A stretch of 64,000 bases of DNA from Uliginosibacterium sp036017065 (lineage in GTDB: Bacteria > Pseudomonadota > Gammaproteobacteria > Burkholderiales > Rhodocyclaceae), in contig NZ_JAYXHR010000001.1 in assembly GCF_036017065.1 (NCBI RefSeq), forward strand, positions 1,054,001 to 1,118,000. The letters are read 5' to 3'. The notes under the pieces are model-generated. The model made no database searches. It was not told the DNA's origin and saw nothing but the letters and a program-made list of their open reading frames with translations. Made by a program: the position numbers and the translations under genes. Below, one piece after another: positions 53,500 to 61,724 of this stretch (within the stretch, counting starts at the first letter, position 1; each line of letters begins with the position of its first letter).

Positions 53500-54438
53500 A
53501 TGAAGACCTTCATCCAGGCTACGGAAATCTGGACGCCATCACGCGACCGCAGCATTCTTGAGTATCACGACGGGCTCTATGGCGAGCACAAGGCGTTTCG
53601 CCTGGCCAGCGAGAAGATGTGCTTCGGCTACGATCAGGGACTTCCCGGCAAGGCATGGGCGCAACGCCGTCCCATCGTTCTCACCGATCTCCAGCATTCC
53701 TATTTCCTGCGCCGCGACGCCGCCCGCGAGGCCGGCCTCACGTGTGGCGCCGCCGTCCCGATCTTTGCCGGCGACTACCTGCTGGCGGTGCTGGTGTTCT
53801 ACTGCGGCGACGACGAGTTGCGCGTCGGTGCGATCGAGCTCTGGCACAACGACCCGGCACAGGCCCCGGACATGGGGCTGGTAGACGGCTATTTCGGGAT
53901 CGCCGAGAGCTTCGAATGGGTCTCCCGCCACACCCGGCTGATGAAAGGCTTCGGCCTGCCGGGGCTGGTGTGGCAGAGCGGCATGCCGGAAGTGATGGGC
54001 GATCTCGGCCATTCCAACCGTTTCGTGCGTCGCGACGATGCGCGTCGGGTGGGCATCAACAAGGGGTTGGGGCTGCCCTCCTTCTGCATTCCCGGTCAGC
54101 ACTACGCGATGACCTTCCTGTCGGCCCTGGGGACGCCCATCGCGCGACGCTTCGAGGTGTGGGCGCCGAACCAGGCAGGCGATGCCCTCATCCTGCGTGA
54201 CGGCCAGTGCGACCGGAACCCTGCATTGCAGGAGGAATACCGCTTCGTCTCACTCGGCCGTGGCGCCGGCCTGCTTGGCCGCGCTTGGGACACGGGCCTG
54301 CCCGCGGTGACGGAACATATTGCCGAAGAGGGCTCGGCCATCGGGGAGTCGGCCCGCAAGTCCGGCCTGGATTCGATGGTCGCCATTCCCATCCTGGAAG
54401 CGGCCCAGTGCAAGGCCGTCGTAGCCATGTACTTCTGA
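53500..54438 (+). CDS. Protein with three tandem GAF-like repeats
   Basis: 312 residues. Three repeats of about 100 residues share the pattern G-LPG--W--G-P-----D, then R---A---G and a hydrophobic strand pair. They are GYDQGLPGKAWAQRRPIVLTDL (from about 44), GFGLPGLVWQSGMPEVMGDLGHS (from about 150) and GRGAGLLGRAWDTGLPAVTEHI (from about 255). The protein ends with the last GAF strand, so no output domain is present. It probably binds a small ligand or senses redox or light. No partner gene is adjacent. Confidence 0.8.
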   Translation: MKTFIQATEIWTPSRDRSILEYHDGLYGEHKAFRLASEKMCFGYDQGLPGKAWAQRRPIVLTDLQHSYFLRRDAAREAGLTCGAAVPIFAGDYLLAVLVFYCGDDELRVGAIELWHNDPAQAPDMGLVDGYFGIAESFEWVSRHTRLMKGFGLPGLVWQSGMPEVMGDLGHSNRFVRRDDARRVGINKGLGLPSFCIPGQHYAMTFLSALGTPIARRFEVWAPNQAGDALILRDGQCDRNPALQEEYRFVSLGRGAGLLGRAWDTGLPAVTEHIAEEGSAIGESARKSGLDSMVAIPILEAAQCKAVVAMYF

Positions 54439-54665
54439 CCGCCGGCTATCTTCCATATCAGCGAAATCCTTATTGCAAATAAGACTTGCGCAGCCGCCAA
54501 CTTGCGTGCACAGTGCGATTTCCGAGAATCGCAGTCGTGTTGTTGTGTCTGGCTCGCGGTGTCGCTCTAGCGGTACTCCAGTTCGTCCTCTTACGTCCCT
54601 CGTGATTTTCGCGGTTGCGGGTTTCCCGCGTTCTTCATCAATACATTCATCAGGACATTCCAAAA

Positions 54666-54872
54666 ATGGCAACTGGTACCGTCAAGTGGTTCAATGACTC
54701 CAAGGGCTTCGGCTTCATCACTCCGGATGGCGGCGGCGACGACCTGTTCGCGCACTTCTCCGCAATCCAGAGCAAGGGCTTCCGCTCGCTGAAGGAAAAC
54801 CAGCGCGTGACCTTCGACGTGACGACTGGCCCGAAGGGCAAGCAAGCGTCGAACATCCAGGTCACCGAGTAA
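54666..54872 (+). CDS. cspA: Cold-shock protein, CspA family
   Basis: 68 residues: MATGTVKWFNDSKGFGFITPDGGG with both RNA-binding motifs (KGFGFI and DLFAHFSAI). It is an RNA chaperone binding single-stranded nucleic acid. It has a 226-bp upstream gap, which suggests a long 5' leader as in cold-induced csp genes, and a terminator directly after the stop. I use the symbol for the family; the exact paralogue is not certain. Confidence 0.95.
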   Translation: MATGTVKWFNDSKGFGFITPDGGGDDLFAHFSAIQSKGFRSLKENQRVTFDVTTGPKGKQASNIQVTE

Positions 54873-54890
54873 GGTTTCCTCGCGTTCGAC

Positions 54891-54917
54891 AAAAAGCCCG
54901 GCGATGCCGGGCTTTTT
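54891..54917 (+). terminator. Terminator of the cold-shock gene
   Basis: AAAAAGCCCGGC and GCCGGGCTTTTT pair perfectly around a 3-nt loop, 18 bp after the csp stop. Confidence 0.92.
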
Positions 54918-55019
54918 GCTTTGATGCAGACAATCAGGGCGACGCAGTTGTGCCCTGCCCCGGATACACTACGGCGCGTCCACCACATGGCTCCCCCGAG
55001 CCTCAACAGGAGCTGATCC

Positions 55020-55289
55020 TTGGCCAAAGAAGAGTTGCTGGAACTGAGCGGCACGGTTAACGAAGTGCTACCCGACACCCGCTTCCGCGTCACCCTGGAA
55101 AACGGCATCGAAGTCATCGCCTATGTCGCCGGCAAGATGCGCAAGCACCGCATCCGCATCCTGGCGGGCGACAAGGTGGACATCGAGATGTCTCCCTACG
55201 ACCTGAGCAAGGCGCGCATCACTTTCCGTCACATCGAGAACCGCGGCGCAATGCCTGCCGGCGCTCCGCGCTCCACGCATCGCCGCTGA
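55020..55289 (+). CDS. infA: Translation initiation factor IF-1, long form
   Basis: 89 residues with the S1-like OB fold: LELSGTVNEVLPDTRFRVTLENGIEVIAYVAGKMRKHRIRILAGDKVDIEMSPYDLSKARITFR. It assists 30S initiation by occupying the A site. It starts with TTG after CAGGAG and has an extra basic tail of about 17 residues (GAMPAGAPRSTHRR) beyond the usual 72. Betaproteobacteria often carry a second infA outside the ribosomal-protein operon; this looks like that copy. Confidence 0.92.
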   Translation: MAKEELLELSGTVNEVLPDTRFRVTLENGIEVIAYVAGKMRKHRIRILAGDKVDIEMSPYDLSKARITFRHIENRGAMPAGAPRSTHRR

Positions 55290-55311
55290 GCGCCATGCCC
55301 GCGCCGGGCGC

Positions 55312-55545
55312 TCAGTCGACCGGGGCAAAACGCCGCTGGCGATTCCCGTCGATCACCACCTCTTCGACGAACATCGCCAGCGGTCGTACCCACAGATCCC
55401 CTGCCCCATACAGCGGTCGATACACCACGAGCGTTTCCAGCGTCTCGCTGTGGCGTGCTAGGCCCACGACCTCGTACTCATTCCCTTTGTAGTGCCGGTA
55501 GCGCCCACAGCGGAAGCCAGGCAGCGGGGGCAGATCGTCGTTCAT
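55312..55545 (-). CDS. DUF1653 family protein
   Basis: 77 residues: GFRCGRYRHYKGNEYEVVGLARHSETLETLVVYRPLYG and then LWVRPLAMFVEEVVIDG is the DUF1653 pattern, a small SH3-like fold. The function is unknown. It begins 11 bp after the ParA stop on the same strand and is probably co-transcribed with it. Confidence 0.9.
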   Translation of the reverse strand: MNDDLPPLPGFRCGRYRHYKGNEYEVVGLARHSETLETLVVYRPLYGAGDLWVRPLAMFVEEVVIDGNRQRRFAPVD

Positions 55546-55556
55546 GCGGTTCTCCG

Positions 55557-56282
55557 TCAGCGTCGCAGGTAGTCGGGCACCGAAGCCACGACCGGGCGGA
55601 TGCGCTCGTCGGTTTCCACCGTGCGGGCAGCCGGGGCAGGCTCGGCTTCGCGCGCCAGCGTCGCGTCCAGCAAGGCCACCAGCGCGGTCCACTCCCGCAG
55701 GTAGTCGGCCACCTTCTCGTGCGGATAGTCGAATAGCGCCAGCCCCTGTTCCAGGCAACGACTGTAGGCCTGGGCAGCCTTGATGCTGCCCAGATAGTTC
55801 AGTTCGAGGCCGGCGGCCCAGCGCTGCAGGGCTTCGCCGTTACGGGTGCGACCATCGATGCGCATGCCCAGGCAGGCCAGCGTGCATTTGCCGGTGGCAA
55901 TGCGCGGGAAGCTGCGCAATTCCTTGATGCTGTCGGCGGCCGCCGCGCGATCGAACACCGAGGTGGTGGCCGGCACGATGATGGCGTCGGCATACTGCGC
56001 CACCTTCATCAGGCCGATGCCCTGGAAGCCGCCCGGCGTATCCAGCACCACGTGCTTCACGCCAGCCGGCGGACGGGCGAAATTGCGGTCGTCGATGGTC
56101 CACCCGTGGATATGCGGGCGACTCTCGGGGCGCAGGCTCAGCCACAGGCGGGACGACTGCTGGCGATCCACGTCGCCGAGCATGACTTCCAGCCCCTTCG
56201 ATGCAAGGTAGGCGGCCACGTGCGTCGCCACCGTGGACTTGCCCACGCCGCCCTTGCGATTCACGACTGCGAAAACCGCCAT
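55557..56282 (-). CDS. Orphan ParA-family ATPase
   Basis: 241 residues with the deviant Walker A motif NRKGGVGKSTVATHVAAYLA (residues 8-27), Walker A' in VVLDTPGGFQGI, and VPATTSVFDRAAAAD. It binds ATP and acts in positioning of DNA or protein cargo. No parB or parS is visible nearby, so it is an orphan and not the chromosomal segregation gene. The ATG follows CAGGAG. DUF1653 is encoded directly downstream. Confidence 0.9.
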   Translation of the reverse strand: MAVFAVVNRKGGVGKSTVATHVAAYLASKGLEVMLGDVDRQQSSRLWLSLRPESRPHIHGWTIDDRNFARPPAGVKHVVLDTPGGFQGIGLMKVAQYADAIIVPATTSVFDRAAAADSIKELRSFPRIATGKCTLACLGMRIDGRTRNGEALQRWAAGLELNYLGSIKAAQAYSRCLEQGLALFDYPHEKVADYLREWTALVALLDATLAREAEPAPAARTVETDERIRPVVASVPDYLRR

Positions 56283-56541
56283 CGATCCGAGCTCCTGATT
56301 CCCGCCCGTCGCGCTTCCTGTCAGGAAAGCCGCTACGGACACGCATGCCAGAGGGTGACATCCGCGCCATGCACTGCACAGACGCGGCGCAGCATCGTCA
56401 TCACCGCAGCGTAACAGGATGACGCGCAATCCTTGACTACGGTGATCCACATGGCAGGCATGCGGCGACGGCCGCGTCCGGAACTTCGCGCCGCGCGCGC
56501 AAGTCCAGTCAGGAATACACGCTTTCTAAAGAGGAGACGTC

Positions 56542-57249
56542 ATGACACAAGCCAAGCTCATCCTGTTGCCGGGCCTGCTCAACGACGGCCGCGTCTGGCA
56601 GCATCAGGTCGAACACCTGTCACGCCAGGCCCAGGTCACCATCGGCGACATCACTCAGGACGACACCGTGGATGCGATGGCCCGCCGGGTTCTGGCCGCA
56701 GCGCCGCCGGGGCCATTTGCGCTTGCCGGCCTGTCGATGGGCGGCTACGTCGCGCTGGAGATCATCCGGCAGGCGCCGCAGCGCGTGCTGGGACTGGCCC
56801 TCGTCGGCACCAGTGCGCGCCCCGACACGCCGGAAGGCAGCGAAGGGCGTCGCAAGCAGATGCAGCAGGCGGAGAGTGATTTCGAAGGCGTGCTGTCGGC
56901 CCTGCTGCCGAAGATGGTGCACGCCGACCACGTGGACGATCCACAGCGCGGTGGCCTGTTCCTCCGCATGGCGCGGGACGCGGGCGTCGCGGTCTTCAAA
57001 CGGCAGCAACTGGCGAATATCCACCGCGTGGACAGCCGGCCCTTCCTCGCCCAGATCACTTGCCCGACCCTTGTCCTGCACGGAAGACAGGACAGCATCA
57101 TGCTCGCGGCCGTACAGGATGAACTGGTCTCCGGCATAGGCAGTGCGCAGCATCGCGTCGTCGAAGATTGCGGGCACCTCGCCCCGATGGAGCAACCCGC
57201 AGCCGTTACCGCCGCGCTGGCGGAATGGCTGGAGCGGATCGAAACCTAG
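56542..57249 (+). CDS. Alpha/beta hydrolase
   Basis: 235 residues of the alpha/beta hydrolase fold: ILLPGLLNDGRVWQ (oxyanion loop), nucleophile Ser65 in LAGLSMGGYVA, Asp in LVLHGRQDSIM, and His in VEDCGHLAPMEQP. The triad is complete, so it is likely an active esterase or similar enzyme; the substrate is unknown. The ATG follows AAAGAGGAG. It is convergent with the FeeM-like gene, whose stop lies 27 bp away. Confidence 0.88.
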   Translation: MTQAKLILLPGLLNDGRVWQHQVEHLSRQAQVTIGDITQDDTVDAMARRVLAAAPPGPFALAGLSMGGYVALEIIRQAPQRVLGLALVGTSARPDTPEGSEGRRKQMQQAESDFEGVLSALLPKMVHADHVDDPQRGGLFLRMARDAGVAVFKRQQLANIHRVDSRPFLAQITCPTLVLHGRQDSIMLAAVQDELVSGIGSAQHRVVEDCGHLAPMEQPAAVTAALAEWLERIET

Positions 57250-57276
57250 CAGCGGGTGAAACCGACCCGATTTCGC

Positions 57277-57960
57277 TCAGCGCGCGGCGGCAACATCGGC
57301 CAGCTGACAGGCCGATGTGAGACGACGCAGCAAGGCCTGGGCGCGCTGGCTGAGCGGAGCGGGTGCCGACGTGGCGATGCGGCGATGGAGCAGCTGCGCC
57401 GGCGCCCCGACGCGCTGGCAGGCACGCACCGGCCCCAGCCGCGCAAACCCCAGCAACTCGCAATAGAACGCGGCATGACGGGGGTGGGTTTCCATGATCA
57501 CGTCGGTGAGGTCGCCGACCTGGCTGATCAGCACTGCCGCCAGCTCGCTCAGCACATGCACGACGGGCAGACAGGAGTCCACCGCCAGGCGGCAGAACTC
57601 CCCGATGCGGGCACCATCTGCCCGCAGGGCATCGAGCTCCTGGCCATATTGCGCGTCCGCGAACAGACCGTCCTGCCCATCGCAGCGCAAGCTGAGCGTG
57701 CCCACGGCCTGTCGGTCGATCAATGCCAGTGCGGAGAGATGGTGCGCCTCGCCGGTCGACCACATCTGCAGTCCGGCCTCGCCATAGCGGCGTTCCAGCA
57801 ACTCTCCGGCGCGCTGGAGTTGCCAGTCGTCGCTGGCAAGATCGACGCTCAGATTGCCCGCACTCGCCGCCACCGCAGGGAGTGATCTGCGGAAACCCTG
57901 CCAGCGGCTACTGCTGCCAGCGGAAAACGACGAGACGGAACAGGACAGACATGTGCTCAT
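57277..57960 (-). CDS. FeeM-like N-acyl amino acid synthase (GNAT superfamily)
   Basis: 227 residues from ATG 57960. The core has DWQLQRAGELLERRYGEAGLQMW, GTLSLRC, EFCRLAVDS and the C-terminal HPRHAAFYCELLGFARLGPVRACQRVGAPAQLL. The last matches the FeeM pattern in which a conserved H..FY..LLGF is followed by NAPA-like residues. Such enzymes join acyl chains to amino acids and share a fold with acyl-homoserine-lactone synthases; some databases label relatives thermostable hemolysin. Several palindromes lie upstream. No strong ribosome site is seen. Confidence 0.75.
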   Translation of the reverse strand: MSTCLSCSVSSFSAGSSSRWQGFRRSLPAVAASAGNLSVDLASDDWQLQRAGELLERRYGEAGLQMWSTGEAHHLSALALIDRQAVGTLSLRCDGQDGLFADAQYGQELDALRADGARIGEFCRLAVDSCLPVVHVLSELAAVLISQVGDLTDVIMETHPRHAAFYCELLGFARLGPVRACQRVGAPAQLLHRRIATSAPAPLSQRAQALLRRLTSACQLADVAAAR

Positions 57961-58076
57961 GGGCTGCGGCACCGGCGCTACTAACCGGCCGCATTGCAGC
58001 AAGTCGCATACCCGAAAGGGAAAGCTCCGTGAAATCAGTCACGTAGTCTGATATTTGCATCTTGCCGAGAAGCACC

Positions 58077-58196
58077 TTGTCGCCTAGTGGCGACAATCTG
58101 CAGGGCAGAACATTGCAGGCGTCCATGCCGCATCGTTGTCAGCCTTATCTGACGCCACTTGGCGACACTTGACCCTGATGTCGCATATCAGCGACA
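58077..58196 (-). promoter_or_regulatory. Cluster of palindromes upstream of the FeeM-like gene
   Basis: Three inverted repeats lie in this gap. TTGTCGCC-TAGT-GGCGACAA (58077-58096) is a perfect 20-bp palindrome. GACGCC-ACTT-GGCGAC (58151-58166) is the same type with one mismatch, 72 bp away. TGTCGC-ATATCA-GCGACA (58179-58196) is the third. The first has the size and symmetry of a LuxR-type box and sits 25-30 bp ahead of AT-rich -10-like bases (TATCAG, 58053-58048, minus strand). The binding protein is unknown. Confidence 0.6.
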
Positions 58197-58237
58197 GCGA
58201 CTGACGCTCCCGGGCACTTTCCCGGATCGGCGCCCCT

Positions 58238-59740
58238 TCAGGCGACCGCCGCCTCGCCCAGGAGGCGGCGGTAGGCGCTGGCGCGCTCGCGCTTGCCATG
58301 ACGCTCGCTCATCTCCAGCGCCATGCTGGCGGCTTCGGCGGCCCGCATCACGTCGCGGGTCATCACCAGCTCCAGGTACTGCAGAGCCTCGACGTCGTCA
58401 TGTTCGAGGAGGGTCTGCGCCAGCATCCAGGCCGTCTCCGCCGTGCCTTGCGGATGTTCGGCAGCGCGCCGCAGGAGCGGCAGTGCCCGGACCCGATCAC
58501 CCGTGGTCAGCAGCGCACCGGCATAGCGACCCAGCGTTTCGACGGAAGCATCATTCAGGTCGGGCTCGCCGAAGTTGGCCAGCCACAAACGTGCGCTCTG
58601 CACGTCTTCATGGCGTTTGCGCCAGACCGGGCCGATCTGCTCCAGCCACGCCTCGTCCAGCGCCTGGATGACCGGTTTGAGCTGTGCGCCCAGCATCTGC
58701 TCGGCCGCCGTGTGCTCCGGCATGCCGACGAAGCTGGCCTCCTGCCCCACGGCGGCCAGGCGCTCCGATAGCGGTGGCGACGGCGCCTCCGGTGGCAGCT
58801 TGCGGGTCTGTTCGTCCTTCAGGGTGCGGCGCAGCGCAATGCTGCGGTCCGCCTGGCGGAAGGCAGCAGCCATGTGGCGATGCGGCAGCTTCTGCGGCGT
58901 CGCGTCCTCGTCGGCGTGGCGCATCAACTCCGGCCAGAAGAACTCGTCCATCCAGCGCGCCAGCACGGCGGTGCGCAGCATGACCTGCCCGGTGCGGTCC
59001 GGCCCGGCGATGGCGGCGACATCAGCGTCGGTCTTCAGCGTGAGTTCCCTGGCGAGGCCCAGCGTGTAGGCCTGCACGTAGAGCCAGCGGCGCCGGAAAT
59101 AGCCGGTCACCAGCCGGCTGAAGAATCCCGGCTCGTCCGGCAGCGCCGCCACGTAGCGCGGCCAGAAGACCCGCGACCGCATGAACCACGCCGCCACGGC
59201 GCCCTGGCGCCTGCCGAAGCGGGCGTATTCCAGCGCGATACCGGCGGTGGCCTGCTTGGGCGACAACCCCTGCAACCACGGCAGGCCGATCACCAGCACA
59301 TGGCGGGAAGGACCGAAGAGGCCCCAGCGCGGATAAGCCAGGATGCTGACCGCGCACTGCTCGTCGATGACGATCTCGTCGATGCGCGGCGCCTGCAGCT
59401 TCGCAGCCAGCTTGTCGAGGGTCCTGCGCAGCTTGCCGTCGCCTTCCTCGGTCTCATCCAGCGGATAGCCACCCGGCAGCGGAAGTTCCACCCACAGCGC
59501 GGCGCTCACCAGGATCGCCATGAACAGGCCGGCCAGGACCAGCAGCTTGCCGGTCAAGCCGTCGCTGGCGGTGGCGAAGCCGACCAGCAGCAGCACTACA
59601 CAAGTCAGGTACAGGCCCGCGACATAGCCCGGCAGGCTGGCCGCCACCCACAACGCGCGTCGGCGGTAGGCCGCCGGCGCGTCGTGCGCGTCGAGGCTCA
59701 GCCGGGCGATGAGCTTGCGGTACGGGGCCAGCGAGGACAT
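58238..59740 (-). CDS. M48-like membrane protein without the zinc motif, TPR-like C-terminus
   Basis: 500 residues. Two transmembrane helices (about 31-56 and 62-86) precede a region with the layout of M48 peptidases: HVLVIGLPWLQGLSPKQATAGIALEYARFGRRQGAVAAWFMRSRVFW. At the place of HExxH stands LEYAR (170-174), so both zinc histidines are gone. The last 150 residues are helical repeats that look TPR-like (ETLGRYAGALLTTGDRVRALPLLRRAAEHPQG). It is probably an inactive scaffold or binding protein. It lies upstream of the palindromes and the FeeM-like gene on the same strand. Confidence 0.75.
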   Translation of the reverse strand: MSSLAPYRKLIARLSLDAHDAPAAYRRRALWVAASLPGYVAGLYLTCVVLLLVGFATASDGLTGKLLVLAGLFMAILVSAALWVELPLPGGYPLDETEEGDGKLRRTLDKLAAKLQAPRIDEIVIDEQCAVSILAYPRWGLFGPSRHVLVIGLPWLQGLSPKQATAGIALEYARFGRRQGAVAAWFMRSRVFWPRYVAALPDEPGFFSRLVTGYFRRRWLYVQAYTLGLARELTLKTDADVAAIAGPDRTGQVMLRTAVLARWMDEFFWPELMRHADEDATPQKLPHRHMAAAFRQADRSIALRRTLKDEQTRKLPPEAPSPPLSERLAAVGQEASFVGMPEHTAAEQMLGAQLKPVIQALDEAWLEQIGPVWRKRHEDVQSARLWLANFGEPDLNDASVETLGRYAGALLTTGDRVRALPLLRRAAEHPQGTAETAWMLAQTLLEHDDVEALQYLELVMTRDVMRAAEAASMALEMSERHGKRERASAYRRLLGEAAVA

Positions 59741-59810
59741 GGAGGCGCGGAATTGTGAAAAAACGATTCGCAATGATCCCGCGCAGCAGCTTGTCAGGCA
59801 ATTCCGCCCA

Positions 59811-60956
59811 TCAGGTGCTTCCCGGCGCCGATACCAGCCGCAGGCAGGTGATCTCCGACGGTGCGCCGAAACGCTTGGGCGGCCCCCAGTAGCCGGTACC
59901 GCGACTGACATACACCCACAGGCGCTGCAGCCGGTGCAGGCCGGCCGTGAAAGGCTGCTGCAAGGGCACGAAGTGGTTCCACGGCCAGAACTGGCCACCG
60001 TGGGTATGGCCGGACAGTTGCAGGTCGAAACCGGCCTGCTCTGCCGCGGGTGCGCTGCGGGGCTGATGGGCCAGCAGCACGCGCGGTGCGCCGGCCGGTG
60101 CACCGTGAGCGGCGCGCAACGGGTCGCTACGCTGGGCCGGGTCGAAATGATGGGCGCCGTAGTCGGTGACACCGGCCACCACCAGCTGCGCACCGTCGTG
60201 GGACAGCACTACGTGCTCGTTCATCAGCACGTGCAGCCCGAGGCGGCGCAACTCGGCCACCCAGCTTTCGGCGCCAGCGTAATACTCATGGTTGCCGGTC
60301 ACGAAGTAGCTGCCGTGGCGGGCCTGCAGACGGCCCAGGTGGGCGGTGTGCACCGACAGCTCGGCGACGCTGCCATCCACCAGGTCGCCGGTCACGGCGA
60401 CGAGATCCGGCTGCAGGCGGTTGACGCGGTCGACGATGCGCGCGAGGTAGTCGCCCTTGATCGTCGGCCCGACATGGATGTCGCTGATCTGCGCGATCCG
60501 GAAACCCTGCAGGGCAACCGGCAGCCCTGCCAGTGGCACGTCCACCTCCACCAGCCGAGCCAGTCGCCGCGCGTTGATGAAACCGGCCAGGCTGACCAGC
60601 AGCGCCAGCACCACCACCGCCACGGCGCTCCAGGCACCCAGTGCGACACTCGACTCACCCAGCCAGCGCGCCACCAGCAGCAACAGGTCGCGCAGCACCG
60701 TGGCGACCAGCAGCGATGAGAACAGGCCCATGCAGAGCATGCCCGCCCACGCCAGGCGGTCGGCCAGCGGCGGTTTCCACAGGAAGCGCGCGAGCAGCCC
60801 GGCCGGCACCAGCAGCCATGACGACAGCAGCCACACAGCACCGAGCCAGACAGCCCAGCCGGGAACCGGCAGGGCCGGCAATACGCGCAGGCCGATATAG
60901 GCATGCAGGAGGCCGAACAGCACGGCCACGGTAAGCAGGAAGCGACGGGAGGGCAT
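59811..60956 (-). CDS. Membrane-anchored metallophosphoesterase, YaeI type
   Basis: 381 residues. About four N-terminal transmembrane helices (residues 5-130) are followed by a calcineurin-like phosphoesterase domain with all metal motifs: QISDIHVGP, VTGDLVDG, VTGNHEYY, LAHQPR and LSGHTHGGQFWPW. It probably acts at the membrane on a lipid or cell-wall phosphodiester. The start at ATG 60956 opens directly into the first helix. It ends 70 bp before the M48-like gene. Confidence 0.9.
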   Translation of the reverse strand: MPSRRFLLTVAVLFGLLHAYIGLRVLPALPVPGWAVWLGAVWLLSSWLLVPAGLLARFLWKPPLADRLAWAGMLCMGLFSSLLVATVLRDLLLLVARWLGESSVALGAWSAVAVVVLALLVSLAGFINARRLARLVEVDVPLAGLPVALQGFRIAQISDIHVGPTIKGDYLARIVDRVNRLQPDLVAVTGDLVDGSVAELSVHTAHLGRLQARHGSYFVTGNHEYYAGAESWVAELRRLGLHVLMNEHVVLSHDGAQLVVAGVTDYGAHHFDPAQRSDPLRAAHGAPAGAPRVLLAHQPRSAPAAEQAGFDLQLSGHTHGGQFWPWNHFVPLQQPFTAGLHRLQRLWVYVSRGTGYWGPPKRFGAPSEITCLRLVSAPGST

Positions 60957-61175
60957 CAGGAGGGGACCGCGGAAGACCGGCAAGACGCCGACCGCATGAA
61001 GGAAAAAAGACTAAGGGAAGGATATGGGGAAGACAGGGGAAGATAGGGCTGCCCGCGGGCAGCTTCAATGCGGGCGCCGGTAAAGTAGCGTGAAGTAGTG
61101 TTGCTGCGCCGGCCCGCGTTTGGCCGGCAGTGCCACGTCGACGCGGCGCTCCGTACAGTCCGTAAAATCCTCGGC

Positions 61176-61724
61176 ATGTCCCGCCCCCGCCGCACCCAGT
61201 ACCTCACCGGTTATCCGCCGGCCCTTGTCGCCGAGGTCCAGCACCTGATCGACGAGAACCGCCTTGGCCCCGCCCTGCGCCGGCGCTATCCGGCGCTGCA
61301 CACGGTACGCAGCGACCGGGCGCTGTACGACTACGTGGGCACGCTGAAAACCGAGTACCTGCGCAGCACGCCGCCGCTGTCGCACGTCAGCTATGACAAC
61401 AGCCTGCACGTGATCCGCAATGCGCTGGGCCTGCACACCAGCATCGCGCGGGTGCAGGGCAACAAGCTGAAGGCAAAGCGCGAGATCCGCATCGCCACCC
61501 TGTTCCGCGAAGCGCCGGAAGCCTTCCTGCGGATGATCGTGGTGCACGAACTGGCGCACCTGCGCGTCAGCGAACACGACCGCGCCTTCTACCAGCTGTG
61601 CTGCCACATGGAGCCGGATTACCACCAGCTGGAGTTCGACCTGCGCGCCTGGCTGACCCTGCGCGAAGCGGGCGGCGTATCGCCCTGGGCGGACGGAGAA
61701 ACCCCGCTCAGTCCAGGTACCTGA
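61176..61724 (+). CDS. YgjP-like metal-dependent hydrolase (zincin)
   Basis: 182 residues with the DUF45/YgjP pattern: the zinc motif HELAH (124-128) in VVHELAHLRVSEHDRAFYQL, followed by the FYQL signature. It is a soluble putative zinc peptidase without signal peptide; the substrate is unknown. Its end overlaps the convergent lipoprotein gene by 17 bp. Confidence 0.88.
   Translation: MSRPRRTQYLTGYPPALVAEVQHLIDENRLGPALRRRYPALHTVRSDRALYDYVGTLKTEYLRSTPPLSHVSYDNSLHVIRNALGLHTSIARVQGNKLKAKREIRIATLFREAPEAFLRMIVVHELAHLRVSEHDRAFYQLCCHMEPDYHQLEFDLRAWLTLREAGGVSPWADGETPLSPGT

Noticed and set aside
57277..57960. Label thermostable hemolysin for the acyltransferase gene
   Set aside because: There is no sign of a pore-forming or lytic protein. 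The C-terminal H..FY..LLGF and NAPA-like pattern fits the FeeM acyltransferase group.
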